Origin: Oscillospiraceae bacterium | GTDB lineage: Bacteria > Bacillota > Clostridia > Oscillospirales > Ruminococcaceae | Length of the DNA: 64,000 bases | Assembly: GCA_902363145.1 (NCBI GenBank) | Contig: CABIZB010000001.1 | Location: 62,001 to 126,000, forward strand | Reading direction: 5' to 3' | The notes under the pieces: generated by a model | Database searches by the model: none | What the model saw: the letters and a program-made list of their open reading frames with translations, nothing else | Told to the model about the DNA's origin: nothing | Position numbers and translations under genes: made by a program | Shown: positions 42,112 to 51,356 of the stretch, in pieces | Layout of the letters: every line of letters begins with the position of its first letter | Position numbering within the stretch: position 1 is the stretch's first letter

Positions 42112-42682
42112 TATAAACGAATTAAGGGATATCCTTAAAATAAGGCTTTCCAAGAAAAGATACACCCACAGCCTTAATGTGGCGGACGCCGCACTGAAGC
42201 TGGCGGAGAAATACGGCGCTGATATCGAAAAGGCTTACCTTGCGGGACTGGTGCATGATATCTGCAAGGAAGTTCCCACCGATGAGCAGCTTGCCATGGC
42301 TCAAAAGTGCCGTCAGGGCATTGATGAAACGGAGCAGAAGATACCTGCCCTTTATCATGCGGCGGCAGGTTCGTGGTACGGCGAGAATGTGCTCCATATC
42401 CATGATGAGGATATTCTCAATGCCGTCCGCTATCATACCACAGGCAGAGCAGGAATGTCACGCCTGGAGGAATGTGTGTATCTTGCCGACCTTATTTCCG
42501 AGGACAGGACATATAAGGACGTGGGAAGAATGAGGAGACTTGCTTTTGAGGATATAAACGGTGCAATGCTGGAAGCCGCAAGGTTTACTCTCAGCGACGT
42601 TATCGCCAAAGGCTCGTTTATCCCCGAAAATTCCATGCAGACATACAATTATTATACAGCACTAATTAAACAGGACAAGTGA
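42077..42682 (+). CDS. yqeK: YqeK-family HD-domain phosphohydrolase
   Basis: The 201-residue protein has an HD motif (AGLVHDICKE), an N-terminal YTHSLNVADAALKLA with metal-ligand His, and the C-terminal AVRYHTTGRAGMS. YqeK cleaves diadenosine tetraphosphate symmetrically. The start is uncertain: GTG 42077 overlaps nadD by 35 bases, and ATG 42098 has GGATG nearby. It belongs to the nadD-yqeK-rsfS set. Confidence 0.88.
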   Translation: MIVLDAQMCSVNINELRDILKIRLSKKRYTHSLNVADAALKLAEKYGADIEKAYLAGLVHDICKEVPTDEQLAMAQKCRQGIDETEQKIPALYHAAAGSWYGENVLHIHDEDILNAVRYHTTGRAGMSRLEECVYLADLISEDRTYKDVGRMRRLAFEDINGAMLEAARFTLSDVIAKGSFIPENSMQTYNYYTALIKQDK

Positions 42683-42696
42683 AAGGAGTAATGCAG

Positions 42697-43050
42697 ATGA
42701 CGCAGAATGAGGCTCTGGAGCTTATCGTAAAAACTCTTGACAGCAAAAAAGCCGAGGATATCAAGGTAATAAAGATAAAGGAGCTTTCCGTACTTGCGGA
42801 TTATTTCGTAATAGCCGACGGTACGTCAAGCACCCAGACCAGGGCGCTGGCGGACGAGGTCGAGTTCAGGCTAAAGGAAGCGGGACTTGCACCAAATCAG
42901 ATACAGGGCAACAACGGTTCCAACTGGATAGTTCTTGACTACGGTGATATCATTGTGCACGTTTTCTCAAGAGACCAGAGGGATTTTTACAATCTGGAGC
43001 GCCTCTGGAGAGACGGCGAGGAGATAGACATTTCATCTATGATAGACTGA
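42697..43050 (+). CDS. rsfS: Ribosomal silencing factor RsfS
   Basis: The 117-residue protein has the RsfS fold: VIKIKELSVLADYFVIADGTSSTQTRAL and the conserved WIVLDYGDIIVHVFSRDQRDFYNLERLW. It binds ribosomal protein uL14 to keep the 50S subunit from joining the 30S in poor conditions. ATG 42697 is used since AAAGGAG lies upstream at 8 bases; an earlier ATG at 42679 is unlikely. It is the fourth gene of the yhbY-nadD-yqeK-rsfS set. Confidence 0.93.
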   Translation: MTQNEALELIVKTLDSKKAEDIKVIKIKELSVLADYFVIADGTSSTQTRALADEVEFRLKEAGLAPNQIQGNNGSNWIVLDYGDIIVHVFSRDQRDFYNLERLWRDGEEIDISSMID

Positions 43051-43068
43051 TTGACATAAGGGGTAAAT

Positions 43069-43602
43069 ATGGACAACAATAACAACAGCTATGCTAATCT
43101 TTACGGCGATGAAAATCCAAAGGGCGATGTTGTTCCTCCGGGGGTGCTTCCGCCTGAGGCTGAGGAGGTCATATACACCTATGACCCGCAGCTTATAAAA
43201 AAGGGAATGATAAAGACAAGGGTAATCGGCGTGATAATTACCGCTCCTGCGGTGGTGGCATTTTTCGCAATGCTGATGCTGAGCTTTACAACATCAGGCT
43301 CGGTGGAAACGGTCATAGCGCTTTTATTGCTTATACCTATTGCGCTGTATATGGTGCTGACAGTCACATATATGCTGGGCAGCAACGTATCGAGGATCAT
43401 TATCGGCGTGCTGGCGGCAGTGGACTTCGGACTTCAGGTACTTGGCTTTTTTGGTGCGTTAATTGTGGCAGCGGGCAATGCCTATAACGGCGTCAGCTCG
43501 TATATCGCAGTTGAGCTTATTGTGACAGCGATAAGCTTCGTTCCCTTGTGGTTTACTTTGATCGACAAAAGTGTAAGAGCTTATTTTAACAGCAATAAAT
43601 GA
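43069..43602 (+). CDS. Four-helix membrane protein, unknown
   Basis: The 177-residue protein has a polar, Asn-rich and acidic N-terminus (about 45 residues) and four hydrophobic segments (VIGVIITAPAVVAFFAMLML, IALLLLIPIALYMVL, IIIGVLAAVDFGLQVLGFF and AVELIVTAISFVPLWFTL). I recognise no family. It is 18 bases after rsfS and 14 bases before the next membrane gene, so the three membrane genes form part of the same operon. Confidence 0.75.
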   Translation: MDNNNNSYANLYGDENPKGDVVPPGVLPPEAEEVIYTYDPQLIKKGMIKTRVIGVIITAPAVVAFFAMLMLSFTTSGSVETVIALLLLIPIALYMVLTVTYMLGSNVSRIIIGVLAAVDFGLQVLGFFGALIVAAGNAYNGVSSYIAVELIVTAISFVPLWFTLIDKSVRAYFNSNK

Positions 43603-43616
43603 AAAGGGGTATAATA

Positions 43617-44618
43617 ATGGACGAACTTAATATGGATTCTCTTGATCTTCCTGAGATGGAACATGACTACAGCGACGTTCCCGACGCATCTGAGGGGCTT
43701 GACGAGCCTGCACGCACATCACCTGCCTTTGGCGCAGGGGAGGACCTTTCTGATATAGAAATGCCTGTCCTCAGCGAGATGGACGGCTCTGCTCCCGTTC
43801 AGCCCGTAAAGGCTGAGCCTCAGAAGCAGGCGCCTGTACAGGCATCTGTGCAGACATCTGCTCAGATATCCGAAATGGGAGGCGTTTCTCCTATGGGCGG
43901 AATTTCTGAAATGGGTGCTTCGTCAAACAATACTTCCGCAACCGGAAGTCCTGCCGCAAACAGCATGACAGGCACAGCTTCCGTGAGCGGCATTTCCGAA
44001 ATGGGCGCATCTTCATACAGCGCACCAAAAAGAAATGTGCAGCCTGCGGCTCCCGTATCGGGCGGATATACTCCCGTATCGGGCGGCACTGCAAGCACAG
44101 GCACTCAGAACAACGGCGCAGCAAGCTACAGCAGTGTTTACAACAGGAACGATCAGGGCTCGGCTCAGAGAACAAACGACTTTTTTGCCGCAACCGAGCA
44201 GATGAATGCCGAAAAATATGAAAGAGGTCACGGCAAGGCAAATGTGCTGGGCATCATTTCCATTGTCCTTGGTGCATTTACCATTCTCGGACACCTGGAG
44301 GTAAGCTTAGTCGGACTTCTGGGCATTGTACTGGGCGGACTTATCATCTACCATGCCCTGAAATTCATGAAGCAGAGCGAAAAATCACGCCGCATACTGG
44401 CATGGCTCTATGTGTGGGATCTTATTGATTGCATACGTGGAATTATAATGCTTGCAAACGCAAATCAGCTCTTAGATGATATGGGAATTGAAGCGTCCTC
44501 GTTAATAGGCGTGACAAGATTCATATATATCCTTGGCATTATCTTCAACGGCGTAATGACATATTTCTTTATGTTCAATTCCGCTGTTCATGACTATACC
44601 ATTGATGACAGCCGATGA
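43617..44618 (+). CDS. Membrane protein with disordered ISEMG-repeat N-terminus
   Basis: The 333-residue protein has a long unstructured N-terminal half (about residues 1-190) rich in Pro, Ala, Ser and Gln. It contains repeats of the form ISEMG(G/A)(V/S)S, at least three times, and SGGYTP/SGGTA. The C-terminal part has four hydrophobic segments (VLGIISIVLGAFTILGHL onward). I recognise no family. The disordered, patterned part suggests a binding or scaffold role at the membrane. It lies between two other membrane genes and overlaps the next start by 4 bases. Confidence 0.75.
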   Translation: MDELNMDSLDLPEMEHDYSDVPDASEGLDEPARTSPAFGAGEDLSDIEMPVLSEMDGSAPVQPVKAEPQKQAPVQASVQTSAQISEMGGVSPMGGISEMGASSNNTSATGSPAANSMTGTASVSGISEMGASSYSAPKRNVQPAAPVSGGYTPVSGGTASTGTQNNGAASYSSVYNRNDQGSAQRTNDFFAATEQMNAEKYERGHGKANVLGIISIVLGAFTILGHLEVSLVGLLGIVLGGLIIYHALKFMKQSEKSRRILAWLYVWDLIDCIRGIIMLANANQLLDDMGIEASSLIGVTRFIYILGIIFNGVMTYFFMFNSAVHDYTIDDSR

Positions 44619-45370
44619 ATGATATGAACGACGACTTTGAGCTTCCGCCTCTTCCGAAGGAAACGGTGTTTTCCTCCGAGGTGGGGGATATTGACGAAGA
44701 AAGTGACAGCGCCGCAGCCGATGATCTGGCTGAAGCTGTGGCAGCGCCAAGCATGACCGATATGGACGGTAATCCTGCCGAGACGCCTCCTGCGGAGGAT
44801 TACAAGAGCGCCAACCGCCGTGAGACCGTTATCAGGGAAATGGCGGAGCTTCCGCCTCAGAAAAGCGCTGCCGAAAGGCGGCAGGAGTACCTTAATGAGC
44901 TGAAAAAGGAACGTGAACAGCTGCAGGCCTTCAAAAAGGACGCAGTAATGTTCTTTGGCTGCTTTACCGCACTTGCGCTCATATATCTGACAGCTGACCC
45001 CACGCCCCTGCCTGTGTGCATTGCTCTTGTTGAGGCAGGTCTTGCATGGCTCATAGTAATGGGCAGCCAGATAGCACGGCTCATGCTGCTGATAATGCTG
45101 CCCATAAATACTGCGCTGGGAGCTGCAAGCTTCGGCGGTGCGTTTGACAGGTTTGCGTGGTTCATGACAGAGATACACGTAAGGGGATTTCTTCCCGATA
45201 ACTTCAAGAAAACAGCATATCTCATAATGGCGGTAGTGTCAGCGGGACTGTTCGTTTTCCTGCTCTTTAACAGGAGGATAAGCACCTACTGCTCCGATCC
45301 CGAAAACGAGATAGACGATATTCTGAGCCACGGCGTAAAGATAGGTCGGCGCAGAAGACGCTTCAAATAA
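44615..45370 (+). CDS. Membrane protein with acidic N-terminus, unknown
   Basis: The 251-residue protein starts with an acidic, disordered stretch (about residues 1-75), then a helix rich in Lys and Glu (QEYLNELKKEREQLQAFKKD), and four hydrophobic segments (MFFGCFTALALIYL, PVCIALVEAGLAWLIVMG and so on), ending in a basic RRRRRFK tail. It overlaps the previous gene by 4 bases and precedes leuS. With the two upstream genes it forms a conserved-looking set of unrecognised membrane proteins. Confidence 0.75.
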   Translation: MNDMNDDFELPPLPKETVFSSEVGDIDEESDSAAADDLAEAVAAPSMTDMDGNPAETPPAEDYKSANRRETVIREMAELPPQKSAAERRQEYLNELKKEREQLQAFKKDAVMFFGCFTALALIYLTADPTPLPVCIALVEAGLAWLIVMGSQIARLMLLIMLPINTALGAASFGGAFDRFAWFMTEIHVRGFLPDNFKKTAYLIMAVVSAGLFVFLLFNRRISTYCSDPENEIDDILSHGVKIGRRRRRFK

Positions 45371-45419
45371 TGTTATACCTGCGGTTTTCCGCATCAAATA
45401 AAGCAAAGGAATGATTATT

Positions 45420-47858
45420 TTGGAAAGATACGATTTTGCCTCGGTTGAACCCAAATGGCAGAAATACTGGGAGGAGCATGAGACATTCAAAACAGATGTC
45501 TGGGACTTTTCCAAGCCCAAGTTCTATGCCCTCGATATGTTTCCCTATCCTTCGGGAGTAGGTCTCCATGCGGGACACCCTGAGGGCTACACAGCAACCG
45601 ACATAGTATCAAGAATGAAGAGAATGCAGGGCTACAATGTCCTTCACCCTATGGGATATGACTCTTTCGGTCTGCCTGCTGAGCAGTATGCCGTAACTAC
45701 AGGTCATCACCCCAACGGATTCACTCAGAAGAATATCGAGACATTCTCAAAGCAGCTCAAGGAGCTGGGCTTTGACTATGACTGGTCAAAGATGATCGCT
45801 ACCTCTGACCCCAAGTTCTACAAGTGGACTCAGTGGATATTCAAGCAGCTTTATCTTGACGGCTATGCAAAGTATGTTGATATGCCCGTAAACTGGTGCG
45901 AAGAGCTGGGCACTGTTCTTTCCAATGATGAGGTCATTGACGGAAAATCAGAGCGCGGCGGATTCCCTGTTGTAAGAAAGAATATGAAGCAGTGGGTAAT
46001 AGATCAGCCTGCTTTTGCGGAAAAGCTTCTTGAAGGTCTGGACGAGATAGACTGGCCCGAATCCACCAAGGCTATCCAGAGAAACTGGATCGGCAAATCC
46101 ACAGGTGTTGAGGTAAAATTCAACATCGTCGGCGGCGGAGAGTTCAGCATCTACACCACCTGTATCGAAACTATTTACGGTATCACCTTTATGGTGCTTG
46201 CTCCTGACGGACAGATCGTCAAGGACCTTATGCCCCGTATCGAGAACAAGGAAGAGGTTCAGGCATATATCGACGAAACTCTCAAAAAGAACGATATGGA
46301 TCGTACCGAGCTCAACAAGACCAAGTCAGGCTGCGAGCTCAAGGGCGTTACCTGCATAAATCCCGTAAACGGCAAGGAAGTAAGAATGTTCATCGGCGAC
46401 TTCGTTCTTGCAAGCTACGGCACAGGTGCGGTAATGGCAGTACCTTCCCATGACCAGAGAGACTTTGAGTACGCTGTTGCTCACAATATCGACATGATAC
46501 AGGTAATCGACGGCGATGAAAAGCTGGGACACGTTGATGTTTCCGAAAAGGCTTTTGAAAAGGGCGATTACCTTGGAAAGGGCTACAGACTTATCAACTC
46601 CGAGGAGTTCACAGGTCTTACCGTTGAAGAGGCTAAGGAAGCCATCACTGTAAAGCTTGAAAAGATGGGCGTTGCCAAGAGGACAACAAACTACCATTTC
46701 AGAGAGTGGATATTCGCACGTCAGCGCTACTGGGGCGAGCCTGTTCCTGTAGTTCACACTGAGGACGGCGGAATACACGTACTTGATGATGATGAGCTTC
46801 CTCTTATCCTTCCCGAGCTTGAGGATTACAAGGGCAAGAACGGAAAGGCTCCCCTTGAAAATGCCACCGAGTGGAAGAAGTATGACCACAACGGCATAAA
46901 GGGTACAAGAGAAACATCTACCATGCCCGGAAGCGCAGGCTCCAGCTGGTATTATTTCAGATACATTGATCCCGATAATGACAAGGAATTTGCAAATCAG
47001 GAGCTTTTAAAGCACTGGATGCCCGTTGACCTTTACATCGGCGGCCCTGAGCACGCTGTAGGCCATCTGATGTATTCAAGAATATGGAACAGATATCTGT
47101 ACGATAAGGGCCTTGCTCCTACAAAGGAACCCTTCAAGAAGCTGGTTCACCAGGGTATGATCCTGGGCGAGAACGGCATCAAAATGGGCAAGAGATATCC
47201 CGAGTTCGTTATCAACCCCAGCGATATCGTAAGAGACTACGGCGCTGATACTCTCCGTCTTTACGAGATGTTCATGGGCCCTCTGGAGGTTTCCAAGCCC
47301 TGGAGCAGCGCAGGCGTTGAGGGTGCAAAGAGATTTATCGTAAGAGTATGGAACTTCTTTACCGAGCCTGCTAATCTGACGGATGATAATGACGGTGCTC
47401 TCACCAAGATATATCATCAGACAGTGAAGAAGGTCACCGATGATTTCGAGGCTCTCGCATTCAATACCGCTATCAGCCAGCTCATGATTTTCATGAACGC
47501 TGCATACAAGGCAGGCAAGTGCCCCAAGGAATATGCCGAGGGCATTATCAAGATGATGTCCTGCATAACTCCTCACGTATGCGAGGAAATGTGGCAGAAG
47601 CTGGGTCATAATGATACCATCGCTTACGAGCCATGGCCTGTTTATGACGAGAAGGAGCTTGTTGTTGATACCATCGAAATTGCTGTTCAGATAAACGGCA
47701 AGGTAAGAGGCAAGATCAACGTAGGCGTTGACGAGGATCAGGATTCCGCTATTGCCAAGGCAAAGGCAAATCCCGATGTCGCAGCAGCGATCGAGGGCAA
47801 GAATATCGTCAAGGAGATCTACGTAAAGGGTCGAATTGTAAATATCGTTGCAAAGTAA
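45420..47858 (+). CDS. leuS: Leucyl-tRNA synthetase
   Basis: The 812-residue enzyme charges tRNA-Leu; two such tRNA genes lie in this window. It has the HIGH-type motif PYPSGVGLHAGHPEGYT, a CP1 editing domain with the conserved Asp in SHDQRDFEYA, and a KMSKS-site variant reading NGIKMGKRYPEF. The editing-site segment reads TTCIETIYGITF in place of the usual TTRPDTLFG. TTG 45420 is preferred because AAAGGA lies nine bases upstream and the family start (ERYDFASVEPKW) fits; the frame opens at ATG 45411. Codon bias shows high expression. Confidence 0.95.
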   Translation: MERYDFASVEPKWQKYWEEHETFKTDVWDFSKPKFYALDMFPYPSGVGLHAGHPEGYTATDIVSRMKRMQGYNVLHPMGYDSFGLPAEQYAVTTGHHPNGFTQKNIETFSKQLKELGFDYDWSKMIATSDPKFYKWTQWIFKQLYLDGYAKYVDMPVNWCEELGTVLSNDEVIDGKSERGGFPVVRKNMKQWVIDQPAFAEKLLEGLDEIDWPESTKAIQRNWIGKSTGVEVKFNIVGGGEFSIYTTCIETIYGITFMVLAPDGQIVKDLMPRIENKEEVQAYIDETLKKNDMDRTELNKTKSGCELKGVTCINPVNGKEVRMFIGDFVLASYGTGAVMAVPSHDQRDFEYAVAHNIDMIQVIDGDEKLGHVDVSEKAFEKGDYLGKGYRLINSEEFTGLTVEEAKEAITVKLEKMGVAKRTTNYHFREWIFARQRYWGEPVPVVHTEDGGIHVLDDDELPLILPELEDYKGKNGKAPLENATEWKKYDHNGIKGTRETSTMPGSAGSSWYYFRYIDPDNDKEFANQELLKHWMPVDLYIGGPEHAVGHLMYSRIWNRYLYDKGLAPTKEPFKKLVHQGMILGENGIKMGKRYPEFVINPSDIVRDYGADTLRLYEMFMGPLEVSKPWSSAGVEGAKRFIVRVWNFFTEPANLTDDNDGALTKIYHQTVKKVTDDFEALAFNTAISQLMIFMNAAYKAGKCPKEYAEGIIKMMSCITPHVCEEMWQKLGHNDTIAYEPWPVYDEKELVVDTIEIAVQINGKVRGKINVGVDEDQDSAIAKAKANPDVAAAIEGKNIVKEIYVKGRIVNIVAK

Positions 47859-47912
47859 TCAATTTGCACAAAAAAGCACCTGAAAATTCTGCGTTCTTTT
47901 TAATGCAGACAC

Positions 47913-47942
47913 TTGACAAAATGGCTTGATATATTGTATAAT
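47913..47942 (+). promoter_or_regulatory. Promoter of rpsU
   Basis: TTGACA (47913-47918), 18 bases, TATAAT (47937-47942). Confidence 0.8.
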
Positions 47943-47997
47943 GTAAAAGTTATATCGTATATAATCCTCTGCCGCAGGGCAAAGGGAGGGAACAAAG

Positions 47998-48171
47998 TTG
48001 GCAGAAATTCATGTTGGAAAGAACGAGACTCTGGAAACCGCTCTTAAGCGCTTCAAGAGAAGCTGCGCTAAGGACGGCGTAATCGCTGAGGTTCGTAAAA
48101 GAGAACACTATGAGAAGCCTTCGGTTAAGCGCAAGAAGAAGTCCGAAGCTGCTCGTAAGCGTAAATATTGA
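47998..48171 (+). CDS. rpsU: Ribosomal protein S21
   Basis: A 57-residue basic protein read from TTG 47998, preceded by GGGAGG 7 bases upstream. It shows the S21 core: [20 protein letters not shown], then [20 protein letters not shown] and a Lys/Arg-rich tail. S21 sits on the small ribosomal subunit near the anti-Shine-Dalgarno region. It is too short to attract attention but is well supported by composition, motif and promoter. A terminator at 48202 follows. Confidence 0.95.
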   Translation: MAEIHVGKNETLETALKRFKRSCAKDGVIAEVRKREHYEKPSVKRKKKSEAARKRKY

Positions 48172-48201
48172 TATTTTATATCGTATCGCTTGAGTTCAAG
48201 G

Positions 48202-48230
48202 CGGCGGCAGTTTATCTGCCGCCGTTTTTA
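48202..48230 (+). terminator. Terminator of rpsU
   Basis: A 9-bp GC stem (CGGCGGCAG with CTGCCGCCG) and TTTAT loop followed by T5. Confidence 0.9.
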
Positions 48231-48238
48231 TCTTTCAC

Positions 48239-48267
48239 TTGACAAATCACCGTGCAAACGGTATAAT
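48239..48267 (+). promoter_or_regulatory. Promoter of rnpB
   Basis: TTGACA (48239-48244), 17 bases, TATAAT (48262-48267), a few bases before the RNA. Confidence 0.9.
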
Positions 48268-48272
48268 AGTAA

Positions 48273-48613
48273 ATGCGAGTAAGCTATGCGGTTGAACGCT
48301 TTTTGCGTTAGGAAAGTCCGGGCATCACAGAGCAGGGTAGCTGCTAACGGCAGCCGAGGGTGACCTTAGGGAAAGTGCAACAGAGATATACCGCTGATTT
48401 TTTCAGTAAGGGTGGAAAGGCGAGGTAAGAGCTCACCGGGGCAGCGGAGACGCTGCTGCCATGTAAACCCTATCCGATGCAACGTCTATTGGTACGTGTA
48501 CGTCAATGTCTGCTCGGCAGGCGTACCGTAAAGACGGCTAAAGCGTTTCGGCGACGATCCGCTCAGATAGATTTCCGCACACGACAAAACCCGGCTTATC
48601 GGCTTAGTCGCAT
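48273..48613 (+). ncRNA. rnpB: RNase P RNA
   Basis: The catalytic RNA of RNase P, which trims tRNA 5' ends. The universal core motifs are present: GGAAAGTCCGGGC near the 5' end, the ACAGAGATATACCGC segment, GGTGGAAAGGCGAGGTAAGAG, and the 3' CACGACAAAACCCGGCTTATC. The 5' ATGCGAGTAAGC and 3' GCTTAGTCGCAT pair as helix P1, fixing the ends. Length of about 341 bases fits an A-type-like RNA. A strong terminator follows. Confidence 0.95.
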
Positions 48614-48627
48614 CTATATGTAAATTT

Positions 48628-48668
48628 CGGAGCTGTTTCAGTTATGCTGCAACAGCTCCGATTTTTTT
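48628..48668 (+). terminator. Terminator of rnpB
   Basis: A 10-bp stem CGGAGCTGTT/AACAGCTCCG followed by ATTTTTTT. Confidence 0.9.
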
Positions 48669-48686
48669 ATTATATTATTATAATTT

Positions 48687-50252
48687 TCAGCTGCCGAGAA
48701 TTTTTTTCAGATCGTCGGCAGGCTCGCTTGTGGGAGTGATGTTATAAAGCTCCACAAGCTTTGAAAGCACATTGTCCGATACAAAGGCGGGGATAGTGGG
48801 GCCAAGGTAAATGTTCTTTATGCCGAGCCACAAAAGGGTCAGCAGAATGCAGACCGCCTTCTGCTCGTACCATGACAGCACAAGGGTGAGGGGCAGGTCA
48901 TTCACGCCGCAGCCGAATGCGTCCGCAAGGGCAAGGGCTATCTTGATGGCGCTGTATGCGTCGTTGCACTGACCGCAGTCAAGTATTCTGGGGATACCCT
49001 CGATATCGCCCAGGTCAAGGTCGTTAATGCGGTATTTTCCGCAGGCAAGGGTCAGGATAAGAGTGTCTGGCGGTGTGAGCTTTGCAAAATCGGTGTAATA
49101 GCTTCTGCTGGGAGATGCGCCGTCGCAGCCGCCGATAAGGAAAAAGTGCTTTATTTTTCCCGCCTTGACAAGCTCGATTATCTTTTCTGCGTGGGAAAGC
49201 ACGGCATTTCTGGCAAAGCCCGTGATGACTGTGCTTCCGCCGTTCATGCCTGTCATGTGCTTGTCCTCGTCATAGCCTCCGCACTCTATCGCCTTTTCGA
49301 TAACGGGGGTGAAGTCCTTGTCATCGCCAATGTGGCACAGCTCGGGATATGACACGATGGACGTAGTGAACACCCTGTCGCAGTAGCTCTGGCGCACGGG
49401 CATGATGCAGTTTGTGGTGAAAAGGACAGGCGCAGGAATGTTGTGGAACTCAGACTGCTGGTTCTGCCAGCCTGTGCCGAAGTTGCCTTTAAGGTGAGGA
49501 TATTTTTTCAGCTCTGGATAGCCGTGGGCAGGGAGCATCTCGCTGTGGGTGTAGATGTTTATACCCTTGCCCTGTGTCTGCTCCAGAAGAAGCTTCATAT
49601 CGTGGAGGTCATGACCGCTGACAACGATAAAGGGACCTTTTTCAACAGTCAGGGGAACTTCTGTGGGCACAGGCTGACCGTAGGCTTCGGTGTTGGCAGC
49701 GTCAAGCATTTCCATGCACTTGAAATTCACTTCGCCCGTTTTGAGTACCAGCTTCAGCAGGTCATCGGGGAATTTATCCTCGCCAAGAGTGTAAAGAGCC
49801 TCGTACAGAAAATCGGTCACAGTCCTGTCTGTCTTTCCCAGCGCATAGGCGTGATATGCGTATGCCGCCATACCCTTTATTCCGAAAAGGATAAGGGATT
49901 TAAGGGAGCGTATGTCCTCGTGTGCGTCCCATATCATATTCATGTCATAGTCCTCGAACTTTTCGGCATTCACACGGCCCTTTTCCTGCTCGACCTCTGT
50001 TTTCATCTTTTTAATAGTAACATCGTTGAAATTAACGTTGGTGATGGTGGTAAAAAGCCCTTTGAGAATAAGAACATCTGTCTTATGGGTGGGATTGCCC
50101 GACTTTGATGCCCTTGCAAGCCCTATGAGAGCGCCTGTAAGCTCGTCCTGAAAATTTGCAGTGTCCGACTTTTTGCCGCACACGCCAACCTTGCCGTCAC
50201 AGGCGACGTTGTGAGCTGTCTGCTGGCACTGGAAGCAAAACATTTCTTTCAT
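48687..50252 (-). CDS. hcp: Hydroxylamine reductase (hybrid cluster protein)
   Basis: The 521-residue protein is a hybrid-cluster (prismane) protein that reduces hydroxylamine, and in some bacteria nitric oxide, in anaerobes. The N-terminal Fe-S motif is MFCFQCQQTAHNVACDGKVGVCGK, and later cluster ligands are in TNCIMPV, CGQCNDAYSA and VLSWYEQKAV. Length of about 520 residues fits the short (class without extra insert) form. It acts in the cytoplasm. ATG 50252 starts with AAAGGAAGA-like bases upstream. No NorR-like regulator is adjacent. Confidence 0.95.
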   Translation of the reverse strand: MKEMFCFQCQQTAHNVACDGKVGVCGKKSDTANFQDELTGALIGLARASKSGNPTHKTDVLILKGLFTTITNVNFNDVTIKKMKTEVEQEKGRVNAEKFEDYDMNMIWDAHEDIRSLKSLILFGIKGMAAYAYHAYALGKTDRTVTDFLYEALYTLGEDKFPDDLLKLVLKTGEVNFKCMEMLDAANTEAYGQPVPTEVPLTVEKGPFIVVSGHDLHDMKLLLEQTQGKGINIYTHSEMLPAHGYPELKKYPHLKGNFGTGWQNQQSEFHNIPAPVLFTTNCIMPVRQSYCDRVFTTSIVSYPELCHIGDDKDFTPVIEKAIECGGYDEDKHMTGMNGGSTVITGFARNAVLSHAEKIIELVKAGKIKHFFLIGGCDGASPSRSYYTDFAKLTPPDTLILTLACGKYRINDLDLGDIEGIPRILDCGQCNDAYSAIKIALALADAFGCGVNDLPLTLVLSWYEQKAVCILLTLLWLGIKNIYLGPTIPAFVSDNVLSKLVELYNITPTSEPADDLKKILGS

Positions 50253-50453
50253 TTTCTTTCCTCATTTCCGTTGTTATTGTGACGTTCGCTGTAACTATTA
50301 TCTGCATAATTTACGTATTGATACCCATGGATTATATTCGGTTAATAATTGATTACAGTTTGGTACAGGTGTAGCAATTTTACAAAACACATTGTATAAT
50401 TGAATGTAGAATAAAACGGGATATTTATCCCACTGTCATTTTGGAGGCTTTTT

Positions 50454-51356
50454 ATGAAACAGGACAGAAAAAAGCGCTCTCGTGTATCAAAGCTCACCGA
50501 CACAAATACGCCATTTGCACGGCTGTTGTTAGTTCCGAGCCTGGCGGGAGTTCTTGTATTCTTTATCATTCCGTTTATGATCGTTATCTGGTATTCATTC
50601 CTCGATAATCCCATAAATAAAGACTTTGTTTTCCTGAGAAATTATCAGGTGCTTTTCAAAAACAACGCCTTTATCACTGCGGCAAAAAACACACTGATAC
50701 TTTCGGCGGTGGCAGTTCCGCTGGCTGTGGTGCTGTCGCTGGGTCTGGCAAGCCTGCTGGATTCCAAGATACCGGGAAAAAGTATGTTCCGAACATTTTT
50801 CCTCTGCCCCATGATGGTTCCCGTGGCTTCCGTCGTGCTGATATGGCAGGTAGTGTTTGACTATAACGGTACCCTCAATGCGGTGCTTGGCGAATGGTTC
50901 CAGGCACAGCCGGTTGACTGGATGAAATCCAGCAAGTGCCTTATGGTGGTCGTTCTGCTGTTTTTGTGGAAAAATCTGGGCTACAACATGATACTTTTCC
51001 TTGCGGCGCTGAACAATATCCCCCGTGATTGCCTTGAGGTTGCGGAGCTGGAGGGCGCAGGCCCCTTGTACAGGCTTCTGCACATAAAGCTCAGGTATCT
51101 TTCGCCGACTATCCTTTTTGTAACTATCCTCTCGCTGATAAACTCCTTCAAGCTTTTCCGAGAGGTGTATCTGCTGACAGGCGATTATCCCTTTGAGGAT
51201 CTTTACCTTCTGCAGCACTTTATGAACAACACCTTCAAGTCGCTGGATTATCAGAAGCTTTCTGCGGCGGCTATGATAATGTCACTGGTAATGGTGGTAA
51301 TTATCGGAGCGCTGTTCATCATCGACAATAAATTCGGAGAGGATGTGGAAGAATGA
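50454..51356 (+). CDS. CUT1-type ABC sugar permease (MalF-like)
   Basis: The 300-residue permease has six membrane segments, first at about residues 22-46 (LLLVPSLAGVLVFFIIPFMIVI), and the ATPase-coupling EAA loop EVAELEGAGPLYRLLHIKLRYLSP. It belongs to the family of binding-protein-dependent sugar importers. TTTTGGAGG precedes ATG 50454. It overlaps the second permease by 4 bases. No solute-binding protein or ATPase is adjacent; a shared MsmX-type ATPase elsewhere could energise it. Confidence 0.9.
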   Translation: MKQDRKKRSRVSKLTDTNTPFARLLLVPSLAGVLVFFIIPFMIVIWYSFLDNPINKDFVFLRNYQVLFKNNAFITAAKNTLILSAVAVPLAVVLSLGLASLLDSKIPGKSMFRTFFLCPMMVPVASVVLIWQVVFDYNGTLNAVLGEWFQAQPVDWMKSSKCLMVVVLLFLWKNLGYNMILFLAALNNIPRDCLEVAELEGAGPLYRLLHIKLRYLSPTILFVTILSLINSFKLFREVYLLTGDYPFEDLYLLQHFMNNTFKSLDYQKLSAAAMIMSLVMVVIIGALFIIDNKFGEDVEE

